This document shows positions 22,827 to 32,430 of a stretch of DNA of 64,000 nt, piece by piece (the stretch's first letter is position 1; every line of letters starts with the position of its first letter). Below the pieces are notes generated by a model. That model saw nothing but the letters and a program-made list of their open reading frames with translations. It did no database searches and was not told the origin of the DNA. The translations under genes were made by a program, and so were the position numbers. This DNA comes from Stratiolaelaps scimitus (taxonomy: Eukaryota; Arthropoda; Arachnida; Mesostigmata; Laelapidae): the NCBI GenBank assembly GCA_019614645.1, contig JABWDB010000001.1, positions 4,526,001 to 4,590,000 on the forward strand, written 5' to 3'.

Positions 22827-23407
22827 ATTAACCTAAACTCAATAGCTGCGGCCATTGCGGGGACCCGGTCGCGACGAATGGCCACCACCGACTGTCGCGC
22901 GAGGCCAGCGTCGATCGCCAGCCGCGTCACGCGATGCTTAATGAAACGCTCGTGCGAACCCTCCTCTCCGCCTGTATCCCTTGCACAAGGGAGCCGCCGA
23001 CTGGCCTCGACTCTACGGACGCGCGCCGCTCTGACGGGCTCACTCTCATCCCCCTTCACCGAAGCCAGCAGCTCGTTTGGGACGACACGGTGGTTGGCAC
23101 TCCAGCACCTTCTTATGCCAACCACTGTGCAACCACCTCCGGTTACGCGGTAGCCCGTGCGGAGCAGGCCAAGTTACGGAAGTACGCCGCACTCCAGGCA
23201 GCCCACCTGTTTCCCCCTCTTGCCTTCGAAACCTTAAGCGACCACGGCTGCTTAAGGTTTCAATCCGCGGCTGATCCGCGCCACCGGGGAAAAGCGCGCA
23301 GGATCTTTCCTTCTGTGCCGCCTTTCCCTCGTTGTGCAGCGGATAGTCATGCCATCGCCTCCCTCGGGATCATGACGGCCTCGATCAGACACCCCGTCCC
23401 CAACTAA
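22827..23407 (+). pseudogene. LINE ORF2 C-terminal fragment (reverse transcriptase protein tail)
   Basis: A continuous frame runs from about 22841 (SCGHCGDPVATNGHH) through RQPRHAMLNETLVRTLLSA and RRSDGLTLIPLHRSQQLVWD to TVVGTPAPSYANHCATTSGY and RKYAALQAAHLFPPLAFETL, ending at TAA 23405. This is the typical C-terminus of arthropod and other invertebrate non-LTR retrotransposon ORF2 proteins: a Cys/His-rich zinc-binding block, then Arg-His-x-x-Leu-Asn, Arg-Pro-Asp-Gly-Leu-Thr, Val-Trp-Asp-x-Thr and an Ala-x-Glu-Thr block. The reverse transcriptase core lies upstream of this region and is absent, so the copy is 5'-truncated. The last zinc ligand appears replaced, by Arg after LS. GC content is well above the surroundings. 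Confidence 0.8.
23228..23261. repeat. 12-bp perfect inverted repeat inside LINE fragment
   Basis: GAAACCTTAAGC (23228-23239) and GCTTAAGGTTTC (23250-23261) with a 10-bp loop, located where the LINE protein would read ETL then Gly/Pro-rich sequence. Confidence 0.9.
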
Positions 23408-23554
23408 TTCTCTAATTATTGTCTATTTAAAGTTTATAACTACATTACTAAACAATTTAACACTCATTAACCGAAAGTAACATATAAGCATGTGTTTTTC
23501 AGCAAAACGAAATAATCAATAATTATAATATAATAATTATGATAGTAAGGGTAC

Positions 23555-23680
23555 CGTGGTTCGATGCTCACCGTTGCACATTTGCATTTAAAGGGGTCCG
23601 TATGAAGCAATGCAGAAAACAGTACCGTGGGCGATAAATGTTGGCTGGGGCCAGCCCGAAAACCTTTTAACCTTTAGTAG
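23555..23680 (+). repeat. SINE family A copy
   Basis: The B-box-like GTGGTTCGATGCTCACCG (from 23557) is followed by GGGTCCGTATGAAGCAATGC (23594-23613), GTGGGCGATAAATGTTGGCT, and the stem GGCTGG-GG-CCAGCC (23643-23656), then CGAAAACC. Compared with other copies, the last base pair of the stem has changed on both sides (A-T to G-C). Confidence 0.82.
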
Positions 23681-24335
23681 TAGTAGTAACAATGCGGGGA
23701 TGCCGAAAAAGAAAATTAATGGAAAATGCATAATGGAATAAACATGAAAATGAAAATGCACCATGAATGACAGTGAGTATAGACGCAGAATCAACACTCG
23801 TTTCCTGGTTGTCGGCCTATAACTAAATGCACACACAGACTGATTCGAAAAACTTCATTCTACTAATTATTACGGCTACTGACCATATCATACTGATTTC
23901 GAAGGCTATTATAATTAGAGTTATTATCATTATTATCCGCCGGTACCGAATCAAGCGCGAAGCAAAATGCTTTTAACGGATGCTCCACAAGGCAAGGACA
24001 GTATATGTTGGCATTCGCCGAGCACTAGCCACGTAGCGTAATTAAAAATTTTCTCGCCGTATGTGTCATCTATTTTTTTTGGAAATAACTGGAATCGAAC
24101 CCGATCGACATCGGCAAATGATCTATGTCAACGCCTACAAAATATCTGCTCAGTTAAATTGAATGTTTAATAGCCGGCTCGAGAAGATTGCAGATATATT
24201 GCCAAAACGAAATGACACATGAATGCCGCAAGCATTCGGTACATCGGTCACCTTAGGCATCATACAGTCAGGAGCGTCCGCGCCGCCCTTGTTGACTTTT
24301 AAAAATATACCCGAATTTCCAGTGTTGAGTAGAAT
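23681..24335. other. Unassigned DNA with tRNA-like fragment
   Basis: No gene recognised. On the minus strand near 24080-24095 there is a T-arm-like GGGTTCGATTCC. No matching acceptor stem or anticodon arm could be folded around it, so it is probably a SINE or tRNA fossil. Confidence 0.4.
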
Positions 24336-24340
24336 TTGCG

Positions 24341-24559
24341 TTACGAATCGCTGCTATGCTCTGTCACGCAGTCAATGCATGCATTCTTCCTGAATGAACC
24401 ACCAGCCCCCAATCGAAAAGGGTCTCGGTTTCGCCCATTGCGCTTGATGGTGGTCACATTTGTCAACGGACACGATAAATGTACGAGAAGAATCGGCGAG
24501 GAGGCAAGAGACGCATCGTCGTTCAGCTCGACCTCGCCAGCATCTATCTCTTTCAACAT
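24341..24559 (-). CDS. Candidate exon or small ORF, unknown acidic-N-terminus protein
   Basis: An ATG-started minus-strand frame of 72 codons ending in TAA. The start (MLKEIDAGEVELNDDASLAS) is acidic; the rest has Gly/Arg/Asn and three Cys. Third positions favour G or C more than the local average, which fits coding sequence. The plus strand is also open over the same interval (24336-24563), so the strand is uncertain. No family is recognised. Confidence 0.3.
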   Translation of the reverse strand: MLKEIDAGEVELNDDASLASSPILLVHLSCPLTNVTTIKRNGRNRDPFRLGAGGSFRKNACIDCVTEHSSDS

Positions 24560-25109
24560 GTGATTCCACTCAATTGATTCGTGTGTTCAGACCCGTGCCT
24601 TCTGGCTGATTCGGCTTGCATTTATCTGTGTTCGACCGTCGACAAATACAATAGTTCCAGACTGACTTCCCGATCAACTGGCATACATTTATCGATCATG
24701 CGCGATCACTTGAGATCAAGCGTCGAATGTATCAGCTACAGAGGCCACGGCGAGTTTCCCCATGCTGTGCATTACACTCACACGGGGCCACATATACCAG
24801 AGCCCTTCTAACAATCCGTTTCCTTTGCTACACACGAGCGTTTCCAAGCTCTTGCCCTTTCTCGTAATTCTTGCCACTCAAAACGATGCGAACAACGTCA
24901 TTTCATCACGGACGACATAGAGCGCTCTCTAACTATTACATATGCGCCATACTGCACTTGTTTGCCTATTTCAATCGTCAGACCTTCGAAGACAAGCTGT
25001 CGTCAGCTATTTTACGTCACCACCGAGCACATGAGTTCAGGGGGAAGTGGTGAGGGGAGGGGTCTCGGTTCGTCGGGTATTGGTTATCCATAAGGAGAAT
25101 GTTCCATAA

Positions 25110-25364
25110 TCACCACGGATCGAACGAACGCCCCGCCACAAGAACAAAGAACGTTCCGAGGTTAATTTCTTTGCCGATGCCGCCATCGCTCCCACCAGCG
25201 TTCGGATCTCCCAAATCGTCCTGCCTTTCGTATAGTCGAAGCTTCCGCGTTCCACCTGTCTCGAAGGCGAACCCAGGCTTATCGGGAAAATCGAGGAGAA
25301 TGCCGTTAAGGGCAAAAGGAAAGGTGGCCAAGCTGGCTTGCCGGGTGGCCTGCTCGCGTGCCTT
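25110..25364 (-). CDS. Candidate exon, unknown Gly/Asp-rich protein (strand uncertain)
   Basis: The minus-strand frame is open from about 25364 to the TGA at 25110-25112. It includes FPFALNGILLDFPDKPGFAF and RKLRLYERQDDLGDPNAGGS. Codon choice is regular and GC-ending, and the composition is typical of a folded protein. There is no clear ATG near its start, so it may be an internal or terminal exon. On the plus strand an ATG frame at 25099-25383 (94 codons, Ser/Pro/Lys-rich) is open too. Only one of the two can be the real frame. No family is recognised. Confidence 0.33.
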   Translation of the reverse strand, partial: KAREQATRQASLATFPFALNGILLDFPDKPGFAFETGGTRKLRLYERQDDLGDPNAGGSDGGIGKEINLGTFFVLVAGRSFDPW

Positions 25365-25559
25365 TCAGTGTTTCCCCGGTTGAAGGCCCAAGGGCACGCC
25401 AAGAGGCGGAAAGTGTGATAGCTAACGGGAGCGCTGTCGTTTCGCGTCGAGCTCCAGCACGGACATGAACCAGACGCTTGCACGATTGAAGGCTGAACCG
25501 TACCACCTGTCAGAAAGCCATCACAAACTATCGCCAGATCACACTGCACTGCGCACACG

Positions 25560-26459
25560 ACGATCCGATCGCTTCACACGGGGTGCATAGGTTATATGAT
25601 ATTGAAGTAGAAGAACTGTGCTGAACCGCAGGCCGACGTCTAGGCTGGAGTTCGCGACCGCCCGTAGTAACACAATATATTCGGGCGGCAAGAGATTTTA
25701 CGCGAGTCCAGGGGCAGCTCAATTTGCTGATCTGAAATATGTTTCATCTTGCGATAATTTACTGTGTGTCGAGCTGGCGGGCATCGCTGATCAAGGTTAC
25801 GCAACGGTATTATGTACCACACAGCCTGCACACTTTGATTATAGAGAATGCTGAACACGTGAAAGAATTCAAATTCAAATTGAGGTATGTTCTTCATGGA
25901 CCTGCTATTTTTCTAACGCTGAGGTTCTCGAAAAAAATGCCTTTTTCCAGCGCGTCCTCGATCACCAGAGTGGATCACCGGTGATCATTCGCTAACTCCC
26001 GATCGGGATCAAGTCAAATAAACTCGTCTTTGTATCGTCGAAGGCAGCATACAATTATGTTCAAATGGATTACGAATGAGAGAGTAAGCAACGAGACATA
26101 TCGAGAACGTAAGCGTTGTAACAAACTACTTTAGATTAAAACCAAATTAGGACCAGGCGAAATTTTCACCTAATGAACAACTGTGGGTCCCTGTAGCATA
26201 TCTCGCTCGTTGAGGAAGTGTCAATGGGCCTTTGATCAGCGCTGTTTGACCATATGAGTACACGTCTCGCATGGATACAGCGAGCTAAACATTCAGCATC
26301 AGCAACAGACGTAGAATAGTCTGCGGCTATTTGCAGTAGTATATTCTGCCTGAAACATCAAAGACGTAGTCTACTATGGATACAGATCGATACATCACCT
26401 AGTATAGACGAAGGATGTTTTTCTAGGGTCAAATATATATACATATTCATTAATCGCTT
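25560..26459. other. Unassigned DNA
   Basis: No recognised gene. Several 60-85-codon open frames overlap on both strands at 25.6-26.0 kb without consistent splice sites. Confidence 0.35.
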
Positions 26460-26520
26460 ATTAACAAGGTTCTCGGGCTGACTCTCAGCCAACATTTAAC
26501 GTCCACGGCACTGCTTATTT
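26460..26520 (-). repeat. SINE family A, 3' part
   Basis: On the minus strand: GCAGTGCCGTGGACGTTAAA, then TGTTGGCTGAGAGTCAGCCC (stem-loop at 26476-26490), then GAGAACC. Very close to the copy at 42300-42375. Confidence 0.85.
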
Positions 26521-26883
26521 AACAGCACTTTTTTGATAAATATATATATTATGTTCGGTCAAATAAAATATGTCAAGTTAACTAATGCAAGTTGTATGAG
26601 GAAGAAGAATAGCTAACAACGGTCATTTGAAGTGGTTGAGTCGTGGGAGTAATGTCTAGCAAGTTCCGAAGCCTTCGGGGTCAGGGCCGCACCCGGCGTC
26701 AATGAGGGGGGCCTGTAAGTGAGACTCACACCTCACAGTCAACCACTACTGGCTGAGTGATGCCTGTACAGCATGCATTTTCGAAACCCCCTTTAAAATA
26801 AGGTTTGTTGTTGTTTATAGATAAGTTGAAGTTGCACTCATGTATCTTGAGTCACTGCTTGTGTACAGTTGTTTATCTTGCAG

Positions 26884-27045
26884 ATGACCTCAGTAAGCCT
26901 TGATCCAATACCGTTTTCGAGAGTCGATAACGAATATCAGATTAAAGTCGTGCAAACAAGCTCAAGGGAAACATGCACTCTGAGAGAGGATTTCGATACA
27001 AGGACGGTAGCTTGTTGTACCGAATGGCCTTCATCTGATTTCCAG
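26884..27045 (+). CDS. Candidate penultimate exon, unknown protein
   Basis: A T-rich tract ending TCTTGCAG (to 26883) is followed by 54 open codons in phase 0. The frame starts MTSVSLDPIPFSRVDNEYQI, contains Cys-rich TCTLREDF and VACCTEW, and ends DFQ at a consensus donor CAG|GTGAGA (27046). Whether the ATG at the exon start is the true start is unclear; the acceptor argues that it is internal. The 84-nt intron that follows ends at TTTCTCTAG (27129) and joins in phase with a long open last exon. The coherence of both splice sites, phase and two open frames makes this one of the better host-gene calls. No homologue was recognised. Confidence 0.48.
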
Positions 27046-27129
27046 GTGAGATTTAACGGATTTGCGCAATGAATTTGTGCAATTCGTAGATCCTTATTAA
27101 GCCAGTGGTTCTCTATTTAATTTCTCTAG

Positions 27130-27324
27130 TCCAGTGTGATACATAGAGCATGGCTGTTGAGAAAGCCTCATTTGGATTTACCACTTGTTGAACAGCTCTC
27201 GACATATAACGGTAATCTCTTTACACGAAGTGCGCTCACATTCGAACTCTGCTCAAGTCAGATCGTCATTGCCATACGTAAAAAATTTCAATGGGCGCAA
27301 TTAGTTCGAAGAGAAGATTGCTAA
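27130..27324 (+). CDS. Candidate terminal exon joined to 26884-27045
   Basis: After a pyrimidine tract and TAG at 27129, phase 0 continues for 64 codons: SSVIHRAWLLRKPHLDLPLV at the start, a central FELCSSQIVIAIRKKF, ending in RREDC and TAA at 27322-27324. The joined C-terminal piece is about 118 residues with six cysteines. No transmembrane segment or known domain is visible. Upstream exons were not found with confidence between 25.6 and 26.88 kb. Confidence 0.45.
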   Translation, partial: SSVIHRAWLLRKPHLDLPLVEQLSTYNGNLFTRSALTFELCSSQIVIAIRKKFQWAQLVRREDC

Positions 27325-27744
27325 GCACCAAATGCAGCAGGCGAATTACGAGAAGGGGCTTTTGGCCAGAACACTTTGCTCCGCCGTTGACAGCTGACTG
27401 ATTTAGACAGAAGACAAAGACGAAGTAGACGTCTGCGCATGACAACCAGCCTTTTTAGTTCGCTTCAATTAATGAATATCAGGGACTAACGGTGCACGAC
27501 AAGCGTTCCACGTTCGCTACGAGTCTGCCAAGTAGCCACGCAATGCTTTACGCAAATAGCAACGAATAGCCGTGAACTGGCCCGATCGTGTATTCGTTGT
27601 GGCACAGCGAGTTCATAGCGACCGCTTGAAAAGTGACTGAACAGTTACTCCCTCACCAGATCGAAACAATTTAAGGTCGACATGCTTGATCGTAGATTAT
27701 ATATCCACAACTGGGCGGAATTAGTCGCACATAGTTTAATCATG

Positions 27745-27885
27745 TCTTTGTGCTGACTCTCGGTGAACACTGAACGTTCATGGTATTGCTTTGGCATATA
27801 GCTTTGTGAGACGAATTCCTTTGAATAGTGGAGATGTAGGTGCATCGGTGGAGATTGAGCCCGTGCGCCTACATTCCCACATTGT
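27745..27885 (-). repeat. SINE family A copy, diverged
   Basis: On the minus strand: a head ending GTAGGCGCACGGGCTCAATC (B-box-like), an AAGGAATTCGTCTCACAAAG section, and a tail GAACGTTCAGTGTTCACCGA followed by GAGTCAGCAC. The order matches 22225-22385, but the 3' stem is degraded. Confidence 0.62.
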
Positions 27886-27902
27886 CTAACAACAACTGCA
27901 AG

Positions 27903-27968
27903 CATCACGTTCACGAATACGAAGTGGCGCGGCTGCGTGCAGAGGCACCTGGGGAGTTTTCTTTGATT
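27903..27968 (+). CDS. Candidate small internal exon
   Basis: Between CTGCAAG (27896-27902) and a GTGAGT donor (27969) lies a 66-bp, 22-codon phase-0/0 segment, HHVHEYEVARLRAEAPGEFS, with coding-like composition. The acceptor has a poor pyrimidine tract. It is unlinked to other exons and could be a chance occurrence. Confidence 0.22.
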
Positions 27969-28501
27969 GTGAGTGATATGTAATATGTGTTCGAACCATT
28001 GTTATTGTCCTCTACATTCTGCCAAAAGTATTCGGATAAATTAACCATCTTTAACCTAAAATGTTTACCAAAGAACCTAAACCCAGGACTTCGGCCGTTT
28101 TGTATGGACTCTTTGCGTTGTTCACGTAAAATATCTGTGTTCAAGGTGTGAATTTCGTGAGGTTCTACAGCAGATACTAGAAGGTACGCGAATTCGCAAT
28201 ATAATATATTAGGTGAATAAAATAAGTAGAGTGATATTGATGATTGCTTTAGCAGAAAGCGTGAAATATCCATTATCCGCACACAATTGCTTACGACTAT
28301 TTTAGCACAAGCGCTATCTCAGAGAGTACAATACAGAGAGTTGGCAAACTCTGCCCAAAGGCTGCTGACGTCGACTGATCGTTCAAGCCAAGAGAAGATT
28401 TAATCCCTTCAATATTTTTGTTCTTTATATAAAAGTTGATTTTCTCAGAATTTTAGTAGAAGTGTTTAGGCCAGGCCTTTTTGCATGGAGTTATATATAG
28501 A
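27969..28501. other. Unassigned DNA
   Basis: No gene recognised. A 123-codon minus-strand frame (27911-28282) overlaps the candidate exon above and has no splice support. Confidence 0.35.
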
Positions 28502-28532
<31 letters not shown>

Positions 28533-28546
28533 TTTTTTTTTTTTTT
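28502..28546. repeat. (TA)n followed by poly-T
   Basis: A (TA)n array with one TG interruption (28502-28533) runs into about 14 T residues (28533-28546). The T run is the poly-A tail, read in reverse, of the family C retroposon that follows. Confidence 0.9.
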
Positions 28547-28640
28547 CGAGCTGAATCTTACCTGTTTCCCTATCTGACAGGCCTCAGCTCTTAACCTTGA
28601 GGTATTACTATGAGGACCTGTCGGGGCCACCTTTGCTTAT
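28546..28640 (-). repeat. Retroposon family C copy
   Basis: Read on the plus strand: CGAGCTGAATCTTACCTG, then CTATCTGACAGGCCTCAGCT, CTTAACCTT and ATTACTATGAGGACCTGTCG. About 85 bp are almost identical to 57125-57215, apart from a decayed stem-loop. The poly-T on its left shows that the element runs on the minus strand. Confidence 0.85.
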
Positions 28641-29709
28641 TCTCTGCCTTATATATATATATAACTGACAATAAGTAGTTATACCTTTCAGAACTTGAAC
28701 AGTAGGGTGCATTGCGAGGCCCGGCATTGAGGCGGCCCCCAGTTAGCCTTCGACTCGACTGAGGCCTAGCAACATTGAAACATTCAGGTAGGGGAAACAC
28801 GATATGTATTCAATATTTTTTTCCCTATTATTCCCAGGAGGGGCGTTCATTCTACGACTACTATGTCGTCGTTGTGGTAGTTTGACAGGAGCGGTAGTAG
28901 TTGAAGTGTTGGCACAGATCATTTTTTACCAGGATGGATGGATGAACGTGCATACGCCGACGATACGAGAACAAGATCGCCATATTCATTGGCAAACGGC
29001 TCGAACGGATCATTAAACACGACGGCCTTAGCTTTAGAACCTTGTGGTGGTTGTGTCTGTTATTCGAAGGTCGGGACGCTGATGGGTCGGTGCCGCTAAA
29101 GAGCTACAGGCGCACGGCTTGCCTCACAGTGATCTGTTACTAGTGAATAGGGTTTAGCCATACGTGGGACATTTATCTATTTACTTATACCCGAACAGTA
29201 TCCACGTAACGAGTCTGAAGCCACCCCCCTTGCCACTCTCGTCTATCGTAGCTACTTTATGGACAGCGCAATGACGAGACTGGCGATTCTCGCCGAGATG
29301 AGACCCTATTCCTTTTTGGGGATTGGGGAATGATGATATGATATTATTCTGTTATTCATGTATCTATGACTAACATTTTCTGACACGCGTGCCCGTCATC
29401 AGGCTCCACATCCCATTGACTTCCGAAAAAAGCCTGAATGCTCTTAACCATCATTACGGTTATCTTTTACTGTGTGACGTGAGCATAGAGAAATCCGTTA
29501 GAGGAAATCGATTTGTCCTCCCGCCATGACGAAAGATAAAAAAAAAAACGCCGGTCGGCGAGTCACTCGAAATTTGCAAGTGAGGCTTCTTTTTAACTAG
29601 TGATGATGTTTACATAGCGATATATTGTTTGCGCAATTGATCAATGCTCGTGGCGTACAATTCATACAGATTCATTTGACCAATATGACGCAACCAACGT
29701 CTCTTTCAG
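28641..29709. other. Unassigned DNA
   Basis: No gene recognised. A strong acceptor-like tract, TTTTTTTCCCTATTATTCCC followed by AG, ends near 28840. All three frames after it are short or lack donors. Confidence 0.35.
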
Positions 29710-29824
29710 ATGGAACTCGATCGTCGGTCGTCACGAGTTAATGCAAAACAATACGGACTGTTTTGCATTGTTCGCCGAGAATGGCATGCTGTGTCGGCTA
29801 ACGTTCGCCGTTTTTATCGCCTAA
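29710..29824 (+). CDS. Candidate terminal exon, unknown protein
   Basis: GTCTCTTTCAG ends at 29709. In one phase the following frame reads WNSIVGRHELMQNNTDCFAL and continues for 37 codons to TAA at 29822. In another phase a frame starting MELDRRSSRVNAKQ stays open to 29946. Both are plausible and cannot both be right. No family is recognised. Confidence 0.25.
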
Positions 29825-30130
29825 ACGATTTTCTTTTTTGTTTTGAGGGCCAATGGGCTTACCAGCAGCCCCCTCAGCATCCCCACAATGAGCCAACTAT
29901 ATTTGTGCGCTTGTATTTGTTGATGATATTAGTTAACACAACTTAAAACACTTGTCTTCCGCGTGGATTTTCCATTTTCCGCTGTTATGAAGGGATACAA
30001 TGAAAATAAAAATGAATGTGCAGTTCGTTGAGCGATTTGTCAGAATAACTTGGGAAGCATTTACACTTACATATCTATCAGAAATACGCTAACTCAGTTG
30101 CATTAGTGCTAAGATTGTATGTCAATAATC

Positions 30131-30152
30131 TTATATATATATATATATATAT
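30131..30152. repeat. (TA)n microsatellite
   Basis: Pure TA run of about 11 units. Confidence 0.92.
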
Positions 30153-30257
30153 CGTAGACAAACGATAAGGAAACGGCGATGGAACGATAACGTCATTCGG
30201 GTGGTCGAACAGAATAATGCTGAGCCAAATCATTTTCGTTGTGGTATCTAAGTTGAT

Positions 30258-30365
30258 CGACGGCTTGGACGGTGGCTAAGTCTCCGGCTGTAAAATCCGT
30301 AGGTTCGAGTCCCGCGAGGTGGCATACGCGAGAACTTAAACATTGTAAAAACTCTCAGCTCCGTT
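30258..30365 (+). repeat. SINE family B copy with tRNA-Tyr-like head
   Basis: The head GCTAAGTCTCCGGCTGTAAA is followed by ATCCGTAGGTTCGAGTCCCG, an anticodon-arm-like CCGG-CTGTAAA-ATCCG and a good B box. It continues into GCGAGAACTTAAACATTGTA and then CTCAGCTCCGTTGATAC. It is not a tRNA gene: no 7-bp acceptor stem closes the fold. Confidence 0.78.
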
Positions 30366-30415
30366 GATACACCGATAAAACCTTCAGATGACATCGGAAC
30401 CCTGAACGTCGTGGA

Positions 30416-30417
<2 letters not shown>

Positions 30418-30453
<36 letters not shown>

Positions 30454-30455
30454 TC
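30418..30455. repeat. (TA)n microsatellite
   Basis: TA array of about 18 units with a single AAT interruption. Confidence 0.93.
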
Positions 30456-30900
30456 TTTTTTTACCATACCTTCTAGAATCTCTTTTACATAAGAGGCGCG
30501 CTCTATGTGCACATTGTAACTGGGCGCATCGGGGTTCTCTATTTGGACAAGTACCAATATCCACATATAATAACATAATACGCACTGGCCTAAAATCTTG
30601 TAATATTTTTGACTTCCGTTTTTAATAATACCAGGCTAATTCGTGTCGTATTCATAAACGAAGCGTGGCTGCCCATCGCCGCAAATCCATGTGTGCTTAC
30701 TTATGTGCAGGCGATTCTACCGCCGATACACCCTCACATTGCCTTTCAAGGTCTAGTTCACGTGTCGATCTGTAGGAACCACCAAATTAGAAGCACAGCA
30801 ACCCTACACTAAGTGCCTTCAGCAGCATCTGTTTACCGTTGCCGCATTGCAACGTGCGCGTGAATGCGCGTGGTGAAACTCAACACGAATCAAAGTGTTT

Positions 30901-30961
30901 GTCAGCCCGCTGTTGTTCGGAGGTCGAATACATTTCTCCCTCCGAACAACAGCGGGCTGAC
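30901..30961. repeat. Perfect 23-bp GC-rich hairpin
   Basis: The left arm (30901-30923) starts GTCAGCCCGCTGTTGTTCGG. The right arm (30939-30961) is its exact reverse complement. The loop is 15 bp. It is not AT-rich and not flanked by recognisable transposon ends. Perfect pairing in otherwise single-copy sequence suggests a recent origin or constraint. Confidence 0.93.
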
Positions 30962-31337
30962 ACGTCTTAACACGTCTCCGTGACGCAGTGATCTATAAAA
31001 CCAACTCTGCAAACCGCTTATCCCGAAAGTGTTGGTCTGGCGATGACTTCGAAGACACCTTCAACGACTTCGCTTTCCCCTCTCAAGGGTCTTTTAGCCG
31101 TTGGACGGCTGGCCTGCGCCGATATCTGAAATATCAAATGTGAGTTGAAAAATCCAACTTTCTATAACGTTGGAATGGCGCATACCCACACGGAGAGACG
31201 TGGGAGAGGAACAGAGCGGAGAACGCGTGCGTAACAGAAACTCACCAAAGCAAACGCTGCAGAGACTTTGTTACGAATTCGGATCGTATGAATTCTACAT
31301 GAAAATCGCTGGCAGGAATTACAAAAAACGAGGGCCT

Positions 31338-31386
31338 GCAGCAGCAGCAGCCGCCGCCGCCGCCGCCAACAACAACAACTACTACA
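31338..31386. repeat. Compound trinucleotide repeat (CAG)(CCG)(AAC)(TAC)
   Basis: Successive short runs of GCA, GCC, AAC and TAC triplets. In the frame open from 31170 to 31391 they encode ten Ala, four Asn and two Tyr. In the next frame they would encode Gln, Pro and Thr runs. All frames are open across the repeat, so its coding status is undecided. The GC-rich surroundings (31160-31840) could hold an exon. Confidence 0.85.
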
Positions 31387-32379
31387 GCTAGAAAACCACT
31401 GGCCACAGGGCGCTATTGGTGGGGCCAGCGTCTATGCAGTACGCGTATGGCGGCCACCGATGTTGGAACCGGAAGGCAGGGGGCGGTCCACCGGAGGCGC
31501 TTACCCACAGAGGAATCAGCGTTTTGTCCTGAAGCGACTGTGCACTAACCTCGTCCTCAAGTTCTTTGTGATAACACGTCTTCGACCGACAGCGGTCGCA
31601 CAATGGCGGAGATGAAGATTCCCTAAAAATGAGTCGCACTCATGTGTGGTGAGCGACGGCCGAACGGTACAGTCGATAGAAGTGATGCTCTTGAGCTTCT
31701 GCCAGCGGTAGCGGTGCTGCTAGTGTCACTGAGTTGGACCGATGGAGAGACGTCACTGATTTCTACGTTATATCAGGTACGAAATACATACTCGGCCAGG
31801 CGGGGTGCTGGTATCATTCAGCATACTCATGCAGACACTTACCAATAGTATTAAATATTACGGGATGGATTAAACAATTATTAAAAGCTGACATGACGCT
31901 TCGTGACGTCCACGTATAGGGTTAAAGGTCCACGAAGTGGGCGGTACATCTCGATTTCGTCGTTTTTAACAAAGTCTGAACACTTCGTTCTGAAGTTCTC
32001 ACTTCGTATGGTAACGAAGGATGTGGCTAAACCCATCCTGCACTGGTGATCATACAAATTGACAACAAACAGTATAATAATATAATATAATTATATAACG
32101 CAACAAACAAGCTGTCCACACGAAACACAGTTTACAATATATACATATATATATTTTATCGAAGAAATAAGCCCAAGTTCAAACTTCGCTTTGTCCTAGA
32201 CATTGAAGTTTATTTCACTGATAATCATACAATCCGAGTCATTGTCGGATAATTGTATATTGTAGATTTGCTGTCTAATTATCGTATGTTTTATAATATG
32301 ATTGCAAATGTATTCCGTTCTATTAATTTCCGCAACGTGTTTGCTCTATTTTTAGCTTAACCTACCACTCGCTGCCTCA

Positions 32380-32430
32380 GTGCAGTGGACGTTGAATGTT
32401 GGCTGAACGTTAGTCCGGAAATTTTCTTTC
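32380..32430 (+). repeat. SINE family A, 3' fragment
   Basis: GCAGTGGACGTTGAATGTTG followed by GCTGAACGTTAGTCCGGAAA. The 3' stem is only partly paired. Confidence 0.7.

Noticed and set aside
24070..24140. Possible minus-strand tRNA gene
   Set aside because: Only the T-arm is convincing. No 7-bp acceptor stem or D-arm was found.
26660..26730. GTAAGTG donor-like site after a GC-rich stretch
   Set aside because: The phase does not match the next exon at 26884, and no upstream acceptor is convincing.
30266..30325. Possible functional tRNA-Tyr gene
   Set aside because: B box and anticodon-like arm are present but no acceptor stem closes, and the sequence continues into a repeated SINE body.
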